Positions 24,130-35,863 of a stretch of 64,000 bases of DNA are shown here, one piece after another (within the stretch, counting starts at the first letter, position 1; each line of letters begins with the position of its first letter). The notes beneath the pieces were generated by a model. That model had not been told where the DNA came from. It did not search any database and saw nothing but the letters and a program-made list of their open reading frames with translations. The stretch comes from Euonymus europaeus. Taxonomy: Eukaryota > Streptophyta > Magnoliopsida > Celastrales > Celastraceae. The DNA lies in assembly GCA_963580455.1 (NCBI GenBank), contig OY756966.1, positions 14,511,001 to 14,575,000 of the forward strand, read 5' to 3'. Position numbers and translations under genes: made by a program.

Positions 24130-25727
24130 AAGCTTCAGAGATTATTTCAATGCCAAAACACCAACTTTCTATGACAAATGGACAAAACCGTTAAAAGCTC
24201 CTCTATAGAGAGAGTTGAGCAACTTCGGACTGTGAAAGTTGCTCGGGATAGACTTTTTATTGTTCTTCTATGTCAAATTTTACGAGTATAAGCTTCCTAC
24301 ATTATTTCGATGACAAAACACCAACTTTCTAAGACAAATATACAAAACCGTTAAAAGCTCCTCCATAGAGAGAGTTGGGCAACTTCGGACTATCAAAATT
24401 TCTCGGGATAGACTTTTTATTGTTCTTCTATGTCAAATTTTTCGAGTATAAGCTTCCTAGATTATTTCGATGCCAAAACAACAACTTTCTATGACAAATG
24501 GACAAAACCGTTAAAAGCTCCTCCATAGAGATAGTTGAGCAACTTCGGACTGTGAAAGTTGCTCGGGATAGACTTTTTATTGTTCTTCTATGTCAAATTT
24601 TACGAGTATAAGCTTCCTACATTATTTCGATGCCAAAACACCAACTTTCTATGACAAATATACAAAACCGTTAAAAGCTCCTCCATAGAAAGAGTTGGGT
24701 AACTTCGGACTATCAAAATTTCTCGGGATAGACTTTTTATTGTTCTTGTATGTTAAATTTTACGAGTATAAGCTTCCTACATTATTTCGATGCCAAAACA
24801 CCAACTTTCTATGACAAATGGACAAAACCGTTAAAAGCTCCTCCATAGAGAGAGTTGAGCAACTTCGGACCATCAAAGTTGCTCGGTGTACAATTTCTAT
24901 TGTTCTTATATGTCAAATTTTACGAGTATAAGCTTCCTACATTATTTCGATGCCAAAACACCAACTTTCTATGACAAATGGACAAAACCGTTAAAAGCTC
25001 CTCCATAGAGAGAGTTGAGCAACTTCGGACCATCAAAGTTGCTCGGTGTACAATTTCTATTGTTCTCATATGTCAAATTTTACGAGTATAAGCTTCCTAC
25101 ATTATTTCGATGCCAAAACACCAACTTTCTATGATAAATGGACAAAACCGTTAAAAGCTCCTCTATAGAGAGAGTTGAGCAACTTCGGACTGTGAAAGTT
25201 GCTCGGGATAGACTTTTATTGCTCTTCTATGTCAAATTTTACGAGTATAAGCTTCCTACATTATTTCGATGCCAAAACACCAACTTTCTATGACAAATGG
25301 ACAAAACCGTTAAAAGCTCCTCCATAGAGAGAGTTGAGCAACTTCGGACTATCAAAGTTGCTCGGGATAGACTTTTAATTGTTCTTCTATGTCAAATTTT
25401 ATGAGTATAAGCTTCCTACATTATTTCGATGCCAAAACACCAACTTTCTATGACAAACGAACAAAACCGTTAAAAGCTCCTCCATAGAGAGAGTTGAGCA
25501 ACTTCGAACTATCAAAATTGCTCGGGATAGACTTTTTATTGTTCTTCTATGTCAAATTTTACGAGTATAAGCTTCCTACATTATTTCGATGCCAAAACAC
25601 CAACTTTCTATGACAAATGGACAAAACCGTTAAAAGCTCCTCCATAGAGAGAGTTGAGCAACTTTGGACCATCAAAGTTGCTCGGTGTACAATTTCTATT
25701 GTTCTCATATGTCAAATTTACGAGTAT
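24130..25727 (+). repeat. 10-mer HOR (Q K Q T Pt P Q' R E P-), 1,598 bp
   Basis: Ten monomers, two of them 159 bp (short Q' and P-). The same 1,598-bp order appears at 50836-52433, and a near match at 40124-41720. It is a dispersed rather than local HOR. Confidence 0.83.
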
Positions 25728-28447
25728 AAGCTTCAGAGATTATTTCAATGCCAAAACACCAACTTTCTATGACAAATGGACAAAACCGTTAAAAGCTCCT
25801 CTATAGAGAGAGTTGAGCAACTTCGGACTGTGAAAGTTGCTCGGGATAGACTTTTTATTGTTCTTCTATGTCAAATTTTACGAGTATAAGCTTCCTACAT
25901 TATTTCGATGCCAAAACACCAACTTTCTAAGACAAATATACAAAACCGTTAAAAGCTCCTCCATAGAGAGAGTTGGGCAACTTCGGACTATCAAAATTTC
26001 TCGGGATAGACTTTTTATTGTTCTTCTATGTCAAATTTTACGAGTATAAGCTTCCTAGATTATTTCGATGCCAAAACAACAACTTTCTATGACAAATGGA
26101 CAAAACCGTTAAAAGCTCCTCCATAGAGAGAGTTGAGCAACTTCGGACTGTGAAAGTTGCTCGGGATAGACTTTTTATTGTTCTTCTATGTCAAATTTTA
26201 CGAGTATAAGCTTCCTACATTATTTCGATGCCAAAACACCAACTTTCTATGACAAATATACAAAACCGTTAAAAGCTCCTCCATAGAAAGAGTTGGGTAA
26301 CTTCGGACTATCAAAATTTCTCGGGATAGACTTTTTATTGTTCTTGTATGTTAAATTTTACGAGTATAAGCTTCCTACATTATTTCGATGCCAAAACACC
26401 AACTTTCTATGACAAATGGACAAAACCGTTAAAAGCTCCTCCATAGAGAGAGTTGAGCAACTTCGGACCATCAAAGTTGCTCGGTGTACAATTTCTATTG
26501 TTCTTATATGTCAAATTTTACGAGTATAAGCTTCCTACATTATTTCGATGCCAAAACACCAACTTTCTATGACAAATGGACAAAACCGTTAAAAGCTCCT
26601 CCATAGAGAGAGTTGAGCAACTTCGGACCATCAAAGTTGCTCGGTGTACAATTTCTATTGTTCTTATATGTCAAATTTTACGAGTATAAGCTTCCTACAT
26701 TATTTCGATGCCAAAACACCAACTTTCTATGACAAATGGACAAAACCGTTAAAAGCTCCTCTATAGAGAGAGTTGAGCAACTTCGGACTGTGAAAGTTGC
26801 TCGGGATAGACTTTTTATTGCTCTTCTATGTCAAATTTTACGAGTATAAGCTTCCTACATTATTTCGATGCCAAAACACCAACTTTCTATGACAAATGGA
26901 CAAAACCGTTAAAAGCTCCTCCATAGAGAGAGTTGAGCAACTTCGGACTATCAAAGTTGCTCGGGATAGACTTTTAATTGTTCTTCTATGTCAAATTTTA
27001 TGAGTATAAGCTTCCTACATTATTTCGATGCCAAAACACCAACTTTCTATGACAAACGAACAAAACAGTTAAAAGCTCCTTCATAAAGAGAGTTGAGCAA
27101 CTTCGTACTATCAAAATTGCTCGGGATAGACTTTTTATTGTTCTTTATTGTCACATTTTACGAGTATAAGCTTCCTACATTATTTCGATGCCAAAACACC
27201 AACTTTCTAAGACAAATATACAAAACCGTTAAAAGCTCCTCCATAGAGAGAGTTGGGCAACTTCGGACTCTCAAAATTTCTCGGGATAGACTTTTTATTG
27301 TTTTTCTATGTCAAATTTTACAAGTATAAGCTTCCTAGATTATTTAGATGCCAAAACACCAACTTTCTATGACAAATGGACAAAACCGTTAAAAGCTCCT
27401 CCATAGAAAGAGTTGGGTAACTTCGGACTATCAAAATTTCTCGGGATAGACTTTTTATTGTTCTTGTATGTTAAATTTTACGAGTATAAGCTTCCTACAT
27501 TATTTCGATGCCAAAACACCAACTTTCTATGACAAATGGACAAAACCGTTAAAAGCTCCTCCATAGAGAGAGTTGAGCAACTTCGGACCATCAAAGTTGC
27601 TCGGTGTACAATTTCTATTGTTCTTATATGTCAAATTTTACGAGTATAAGCTTCCTACATTATTTCGATGCCAAAACACCAACTTTCTATGACAAATGGA
27701 CAAAACCATTAAAAGCTCCTCCATAGAGAGAGTTGAGCAACTTCGGACCATCAAAGTTGCTCGGTGTACAATTTCTATTGTTCTTATATGTCAAATTTTA
27801 CGAGTATAAGCTTCCTACATTATTTCGATGCCAAAACACCAACTTTCTATGACAAATGGACAAAACCGTTAAAAGCTCCTCTATAGAGAGAGTTGAGCAA
27901 CTTCGGACTGTGAAAGTTGCTCGGGATAGACTTTTTATTGCTCTTCTATGTCAAATTTTACGAGTATAAGCTTCCTACATTATTTCGATGCCAAAACACC
28001 AACTTTCTATGACAAATGGACAAAACCGTTAAAAGCTCCTCCATAGAGAGAGTTGAGCAACTTCGGACTATCAAAGTTGCTCGGGATAGACTTTTAATTG
28101 TTCTTCTATGTCAAATTTTATGAGTATAAGCTTCCTACATTATTTCGATGCCAAAACACCAACTTTCTATGACAAACGAACAAAACAGTTAAAAGCTCCT
28201 TCATAAAGAGAGTTGAGCAATTTCGTACTATCAAAATTGCTCGGGATAGACTTTTTATTGTTCTTTATTGTCACATTTTACGAGTATAAGCTTCCTATAT
28301 TATTTCGATGCCAAAACACCAACTTTCTAAGACAAATATACAAAACCGTTAAAAGCTCCTCCATAGAGAGAGTTGGGCAACTTCGGACTCTCAAAATTTC
28401 TCGGGATAGACTTTTTATTGTTTTTCTATGTCAAATTTTACAAGTAT
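25728..28447 (+). repeat. Q K Q lead-in plus two tandem 7-mers (T Pt Pt Q' R E S)
   Basis: After Q, K, Q (25728-26207) the 7-mer runs twice, 26208-27327 and 27328-28447, each 1,120 bp. Both E copies carry the TTCTTTATTGTCACATTTT tail also seen at 21.9 and 23.0 kb. Confidence 0.86.
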
Positions 28448-29727
28448 AAGCTTCCTTGATTATTTAGATGCCAAAACACCAACTTTCTATGACAAATGGA
28501 CAAAACCGTTAAAAGCTCCTCCATAGAGAGAGTTGAGCAACTTCGGACTGTGAAAGTTGCTCGGGATAGACTTTTTATTGTTCTTCTATGTCAAATTTTA
28601 CGAGTATAAGCTTCCTACATTATTTCGATGTCAAAACACCAACTTTCTATGACAAATGGACAAAACCGTTAAAAGCTCCTCTATAGAGAGAGTTGAGCAA
28701 CTTCGGACTATCAAAGTTGCTCGGGATAGACTTTTAGTTGTTCTTCTATGTCAAATTTTATGAGTATAAGCTTCCAACATTATTTCGATGCCAAAACACC
28801 AACTTTCTATGACAAACGAACAAAACCGTTAAAAGCTCCTCCATAGAGAGAGTTGAGCAACTTCGAACTATCAAAATTGCTCGGGATAGACTTTTTATTG
28901 TTCTTCTATGTCAAATTTTACGAGTATAAGCTTCCTACATTATTTCGATGCCAAAACACCAACTTTCTAAGACAAATATACAAAACCGTTAAAAGCTCCT
29001 CCATAGAGAGAGTTGGGCAACTTCGGACTCTCAAAATTTCTCGGGATAGACTTTTTATTGTTTTTCTATGTCAAATTTTACAAGTATAAGCTTCCTAGAT
29101 TATTTAGATGCCAAAACACCAACTTTCTATGACAAATGGACAAAACCGTTAAAAGCTCCTCCATAGAGAGAGTTGAGCAACTTCGGACTGTGAAAGTTGC
29201 TCGGGATAGACTTTTTATTGTTCTTCTATGTCAAATTTTACGAGTATAAGCTTCCTACATTATTTCGATGCCAAAACACCAACTTTCTATGACAAATGGA
29301 CAAAACCGTTAAAAGCTCCTCTATAGAGAGAGTTGAGCAACTTCGGACTATCAAAGTTGCTCGGGATAGACTTTTAGTTGTTCTTCTATGTCAAATTTTA
29401 TGAGTACAAGCTTCCTACATTATTTCGATGCCAAAACACCAACTTTCTATGACAAACGAACAAAACCGTTAAAAGCTCCTCCATAGAGAGAGTTGAGCAA
29501 CTTCGAACTATCAAAATTGCTCGGGATAGACTTTTTATTGTTCTTCTATGTCAAATTTTACGAGTATAAGCTTCCTACATTATTTCGATGCCAAAACACC
29601 AACTTTCTAAGACAAATATACAAAACCGTTAAAAGCTCCTCCATAGAGAGAGTTGGGCAACTTCGGACTCTCAAAATTTCTCGGGATAGACTTTTTATTG
29701 TTTTTCTATGTCAAATTTTACAAGTAT
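28448..29727 (+). repeat. Two tandem 4-mer HOR copies (Q R E S), 640 bp each
   Basis: 28448-29087 and 29088-29727 are nearly identical, with R in the GACTTTTAGTTG form. This is one of the smallest HOR periods in the window and looks recent. A related Q R E S run lies at 16453-17092. Confidence 0.87.
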
Positions 29728-32285
29728 AAGCTTCCTAGATTATTTAGATGCCAAAACACCAACTTTCTATGACAAATGGACAAAAACGTTAAAAGCTCCT
29801 CCATAGAGAGAGTTGAGCAACTTCGGACTGTGAAAGTTGCTCGGGATAGACTTTTTATTGTTCTTCTATGTCAAATTTTACGAGTATAAGCTTCCTACAT
29901 TATTTCGATGCCAAAACACCAACTTTCTATGACAAATGGACAAAACCGTTAAAAGCTCCTCCATAGAGAGAGTTGAGCAACTTCGGACTGTGAAAGTTGC
30001 TCGGGATAGACTTTTTATTGCTCTTCTATGTCAAATTTTACGAGTATAAGCTTCCTACATTATTTCGATGCCAAAACACCAACTTTCTATGACAAATGGA
30101 CAAAACCGTTAAAAGCTCCTCCATAGAGAGAGTTGAGCAACTTCGGACTATCAAAGTTGCTCGGGATAGACTTTTAATTGTTCTTCTATGTCAAATTTTA
30201 TGAGTATAAGCTTCCTACATTATTTCGATGCCAAAACACCAACTTTCTATGACAAACGAACAAAACAGTTAAAAGCTCCTTCATAGAGAGAGTTGAGCAA
30301 CTTCGTACTATCAAAATTGCTCGGGATAGACTTTTTATTGTTCTTCTATGTCACATTTTACGAGTATAAGCTTCCTACATTATTTCGATGCCAAAACACC
30401 AACTTTCTATGACAAATGGACAAAACCGTTAAAAGCTCCTCCATACAGAGAGTTGAGCAACTTCAGACCATCAAAGTTGCTCGGTGTACAATTTCTATTG
30501 TTCTCATATGTCAAATTTTACGAGTATAAGCTTCCTACATTATTTCGATGCCAAAACACCAACTTTCTATGACAAATGGACAAAACCATTAAAAGCTCCT
30601 CCATACAGAGAGTTGAGCAACTTCGGACCATCAAAGTTGCTCGGTGTACAATTTCTATTGTTCTCATATGTCAAATTTTACGAGTATACGCTTCCTACAT
30701 TATTTCGATGCCAAAACACCAACTTTCTATGACAAATGGACAAAACCGTTAAAAGCTCCTCCATAGAGAGAGTTGAGCAACTTCGGACTCTCAAAGTTAC
30801 TCGGGATAGACTTTTAATTGTTCTTCTATGTCAAATTATACGAGTATAAGTTTCCTACATTATTTCGATGCCAAAACACCAACTTTCTATGACAAATGGA
30901 CAAAACCGTTAAAAGCTCCTCCATAGAGGGAGTTGAGCAACTTTGGACCATCAAAGTTGCTCGGTGTACAATTTCTATTGTTCTCATATGTCAAATTTAC
31001 GAGTATAAGCTTCAGAGATTATTTCAATGCCAAAACACCAACTTTCTATGACAAATGGACAAAACCGTTAAAAGCTCCTCTATAGAGAGAGTTGAGCAAC
31101 TTCGGACTGTGAAAGTTGCTCGGGATAGACTTTTTATTGTTCTTCTATGTCAAATTTTACGAGTATAAGCTTCCTACATTATTTCGATGCCAAAACACCA
31201 ACTTTCTAGGACAAATATACAAAACCGTTAAAAGCTCCTCCATAGAGAGAGTTGGGCAACTTCGGACTATCAAAATTTCTCGGGATAGACTTTTTATTGT
31301 TCTTCTATGTCAAATTTTACGAGTATAAGCTTCCTAGATTATTTCGATGCCAAAACAACAACTTTCTATGACAAATGGACAAAACCGTTAAAAGCTCCTC
31401 CATAGAGAGAGTTGAGCAACTTCGGACTGTGAAAGTTGCTCGGGATAGACTTTTTATTGTTCTTCTATGTCAAATTTTACGAGTATAAGCTTCCTACATT
31501 ATTTCGATGCCAAAACACCAACTTTCTATGACAAATATACAAAAACGTTAAAAGCTCCTCCATAGAAAGAGTTGGGAACTTCGGACTATCAAAATTTCTC
31601 GGGATAGACTTTTTATTGTTCTTGTATGTTAAATTTTACGAGTATAAGCTTCCTACATTATTTCGATGCCAAAACACCAAATTTCTATGACAAATGGACA
31701 AAACCGTTAAAAGCTCCTCCATAGAGAGAGTTGAGCAACTTCGGACAATCAAAGTTGCTCGGTGTACAATTTCTATTGTTCTTATATGTCAAATTTTACG
31801 AATATAAGCTTCCTACATTATTTCGATGCCAAAACACCAACTTTCTATGACAAATGGACAAAACCGTTAAAAGCTCCTCCATAGAGAGAGTTGAGCAACT
31901 TCGGACCTTCAAAGTTGCTCGGTGTACAATTTCTATTGTTCTCATATGTCAAATTTTACGAGTATAAGCTTCCTACATTATTTCGATGCCAAAACACCAA
32001 CTTTCTATGACAAATGGACAAAACCGTTAAAAGCTCCTCTATAGAGAGAGTTGAGCAACTTCGGACTGTGAAAGTTGCTCGGGATAGACTTTTTATTGCT
32101 CTTCTATGTCAAATTTTACGAGTATAAGCTTCCTACATTATTTCGATGCCAAAACACCAACTTTCTATGACAAATGGACAAAACCGTTAAAAGCTCCTCC
32201 ATAGAGAGAGTTGAGCAACTTCGGACCATCAAAGTTGCTCGGTGTACAATTTCTATTGTTCTCATATGTCAAATTTTACGAGTAT
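29728..32285 (+). repeat. Mixed stretch aQ Q' R E P Pc L P- Q K Q T Pt P Q' Pc
   Basis: Sixteen monomers that connect the 4-mer block to the regular 10/9-mer block. They include one Pc-L-P--Q cassette at 30528-31166. The unit starting at 31487 lost a base in GTTGGGAACTTC. No foreign sequence is seen. Confidence 0.75.
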
Positions 32286-34525
32286 ACGCTTCCTACATTA
32301 TTTCGATGCCAAAACACCAACTTTCTATGACAAACGAACAAAACCGTTAAAAGCTCCTCCATAGAGAGAGTTGAGCAACTTCGTACTATCAAAATTGCTC
32401 GGGATAGACTTTTTATTGTTCTTCTATGTCAAATTTTACGAGTATAAGCTTCCTACATTATTTCGATGCCAAAACACCAACTTTCTATGACAAATGGACA
32501 AAACCGTTAAAAGCTCCTCCATAGAGAGAGTTGGGCAACTTCGGACTCTCAAAATTTCTCGGGATAGACTTTTTATTGTTTTTCTATGTCAAATTTTACA
32601 AGTATAAGCTTCCTAGATTATTTAGATGCCAAAACACCAACTTTCTATGACAAATGGACAAAACCGTTAAAAGCTCCTCCATAGAGAGAGTTGAGCAACT
32701 TCGGACTGTGAAAGTTGCTCGGGATAGACTTTTTATTGTTCTTCTATGTCAAATTTTACGAGTATAAGCTTCCTACATTATTTCGATGCCAAAACACCAA
32801 CTTTCTATGACAAATGGACAAAACCGTTAAAAGCTCCTCTATAGAGAGAGTTGAGCAACTTCGGACTATCAAAGTTGCTCGGGATAGACTTTTAATTGTT
32901 CTTCTATGTCAAATTTTATGAGTATAAGCTTCCTACATTATTTCGATGCCAAAACACCAACTTTCTATGACAAATAGACAAAACCGTTAAAAGCTCCACC
33001 ATAGAGAGAGTTGAGCAATTTCGGACAATCAAAATTGCTCGGGATAGACTTTTTATTGTTCTTCTATGTCAAATTTTATGAGTATAAGCTTCCTACATTA
33101 TTTCGATGCCAAAACACCAACTTTCTAAGACAAATATACAAAACCGTTAAAAGCTCCTCCATAGAGAGAGTTGGGCAACTTCGGACTCTCAAAATTTCTC
33201 GGGATAGACTTTTTATTGTTTTTCTATGTCAAATTTTACAAGTATAAGCTTCCTAGATTATTTAGATGCCAAAACACCAACTTTCTATGACAAATGGACA
33301 AAAACGTTAAAAGCTCCTCCATAGAGAGAGTTGAGCAACTTCGGACTGTGAAAGTTGCTCGGGATAGACTTTTTATTGTTCTTCTATGTCAAATTTTACG
33401 AGTATAAGCTTCCTACATTATTTCGATGCCAAAACACCAACTTTCTATGACAAATGGACAAAACCGTTAAAAGCTCCTCCATAGAGAGAGTTGAGCAACT
33501 TCGGACCATCAAAGTTGCTCGGTGTACAATTTCTATTGTTCTCATATGTCAAATTTTACGAGTATAAGCTTCCTACATTATTTCGATGCCAAAACACCAA
33601 CTTTCTATGACAAATGGACAAAACCGTTAAAAGCTCCTCTATAGAGAGAGTTGAGCAACTTCGGACTGTGAAAGTTGCTCGGGATAGACTTTTTATTGCT
33701 CTTCTATGTCAAATTTTACGAGTATAAGCTTCCTACATTATTTCGATGCCAAAACACCAACTTTCTATGACAAATGGACAAAACCGTTAAAAGCTCCTCC
33801 ATAGAGAGAGTTGAGCAACTTCGGATTATCAAAGTTGCTCGGGATAGACTTTTAATTGTTCTTCTATGTCAAATTTTATGAGTATAAGCTTCCTACATTA
33901 TTTCGATGCCAAAACACCAACTTTCTATGACAAACGAACAAAACCGTTAAAAGCTCCTCCATAGAGAGAGTTGAGCAACTTCGTACTATCAAAATTGCTC
34001 GGGATAGACTTTTTATTGTTCTTCTATGTCAAATTTTACGAGTATAAGCTTCCTACATTATTTCGATGCCAAAACACCAACTTTCTAAGACAAATATACA
34101 AAACCGTTAAAAGCTCCTCCATAGAGAGAGTTGGGCAACTTCGGACTCTCAAAATTTCTCGGGATAGACTTTTTATTGTTTTTCTATGTCAAATTTTACA
34201 AGTATAAGCTTCCTAGATTATTTAGATGCCAAAACACCAACTTTCTATGACAAATGGACAAAACCGTTAAAAGCTCCTCCATAGAGAGAGTTGAGCAACT
34301 TCGGACTGTGAAAGTTGCTCGGGATAGACTTTTTATTGTTCTTCTATGTCAAATTTTACGAGTATAAGCTTCCTACATTATTTCGATGCCAAAACACCAA
34401 CTTTCTATGACAAATGGACAAAACCGTTAAAAGCTCCTCTGTAGAGAGAGTTGAGCAACTTCGGACTATCAAAGTTGCTCGGGATAGACTTTTAATTGTT
34501 CTTCTATGTCAAATTTTATGAGTAT

Positions 34526-34685
34526 AAGCTTCCTACATTATTTCGATGCCAAAACACCAACTTTCTATGACAAATAGACAAAACCGTTAAAAGCTCCACC
34601 ATAGAGAGAGTTGAGCAATTTCGGACTATCAAAATTGCTCGGGATAGACTTTTTATTGTTCTTCTATGTCAAATTTTATGAGTAT
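34526..34685 (+). repeat. Exemplar monomer, class I
   Basis: I carries AAATAGACAAAACC, CTCCACCATAG and GAGCAATTTCGGACTATC followed by AAAATTGCTCGGG. It normally follows R in the central HOR tract and T' in the outer domains. Early copies at 140 and 4300 read GAGCAACATCGG instead. Its dyad is perfect but differs from that of P, Q and R at both partners of one base pair. Confidence 0.87.
34613..34640. other. Dyad with paired substitutions, I form
   Basis: In class I the same position reads GAGCAATTT, ten spacer bases, then AAATTGCTC. Both arms differ from the P/Q/R form at partner positions (C to T on the left, G to A on the right), so the 9-bp pairing stays perfect. Class E has only the right-arm change and could be the intermediate. 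Confidence 0.8.
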
Positions 34686-35855
34686 AAGCTTCCTACATTA
34701 TTTCGATGCCAAAACACCAACTTTCTAAGACAAATATACAAAACCGTTAAAAGCTCCTCCATAGAGAGAGTTGGGCAACTTCGGACTCTCAAAATTTTTC
34801 GGGATAGACTTTTTATTGTTTTTCTATGTCAAATTTTACAAGTATAAGCTTCCTAGATTATTTAGATGCCAAAACACCAACTTTCTATGACAAATGGACA
34901 AAAACGTTAAAAGCTCCTCCATAGAGAGAGTTGAGCAACTTCGGACTGTGAAAGTTGCTCGGGATAGACTTTTTATTGTTCTTCTATGTCAAATTTTACG
35001 AGTATAAGCTTCCTACATTATTTCGATGCCAAAACACCAACTTTCTATGACAAATGGACAAAACCGTTAAAAGCTCCTCCATAGAGAGAGTTGAGCAACT
35101 TCGGACCATCAAAGTTGCTCGGTGTACAATTTCTATTGTTCTCATATGTCAAATTTTACGAGTATAAGCTTCCTACATTATTTCGATGCCAAAACACCAA
35201 GTTTCTATGACAAATGGACAAAACCGTTAAAAGCTCCTCCATACAGAGAGTTGAGCAACTTCGGACCATCAAAGTTGCTCGGTGTACAATTTCTATTGTT
35301 CTCATATGTCAAATTTTACGAGTATACGCTTCCTACATTATTTCGATGCCAAAACACCAACTTTCTATGACAAACGAACAAAACCGTTAAAAGCTCCTCC
35401 ATAGAGAGAGTTGAGCAACTTCGTACTATCAAAATTGCTTGGGATAGACTTTTTATTGTTCTTCTATGTCAAATTTTACGAGTATAAGCTTCCTACATTA
35501 TTTCGATGCCAAAACATGAACTTTCTATGACAAATGGACAAAACCGTTAAAAGCTCCTCCATAGAGAGAGTTGGGCAACTTCGGACTCTCAAAATTTCTC
35601 GGGATAGACTTTTTATTGTTTTTCTATGTCAAATTTTACAAGTATAAGCTTCCTAGATTATTTAGATGCCAAAACACCAACTTTCTATGACAAATGGACA
35701 AAACCGTTAAAAGCTCCCCCATAGAGAGAGTTGAGCAACTTCGGACTGTGAAAGTTGCTCGGGATAGACTTTTTATTGTTCTTCTATGTCAAATTTTACG
35801 AGTATAAGCTTCCTACATTATTTCGATGCCAAAACACCAACTTTCTATGACAAAT

Positions 35856-35863
35856 GGTTAACC
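35856..35863 (+). repeat. Local rewrite GGTTAACC in a 158-bp monomer
   Basis: The usual ATGGACAAAACCGTT is replaced by ATGGTTAACCGTT, two bases shorter with clustered changes. The result is an 8-bp perfect palindrome with a HpaI-type GTTAAC site. The new bases match the adjacent GTTAA, as expected of a locally templated mutation. Confidence 0.7.
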
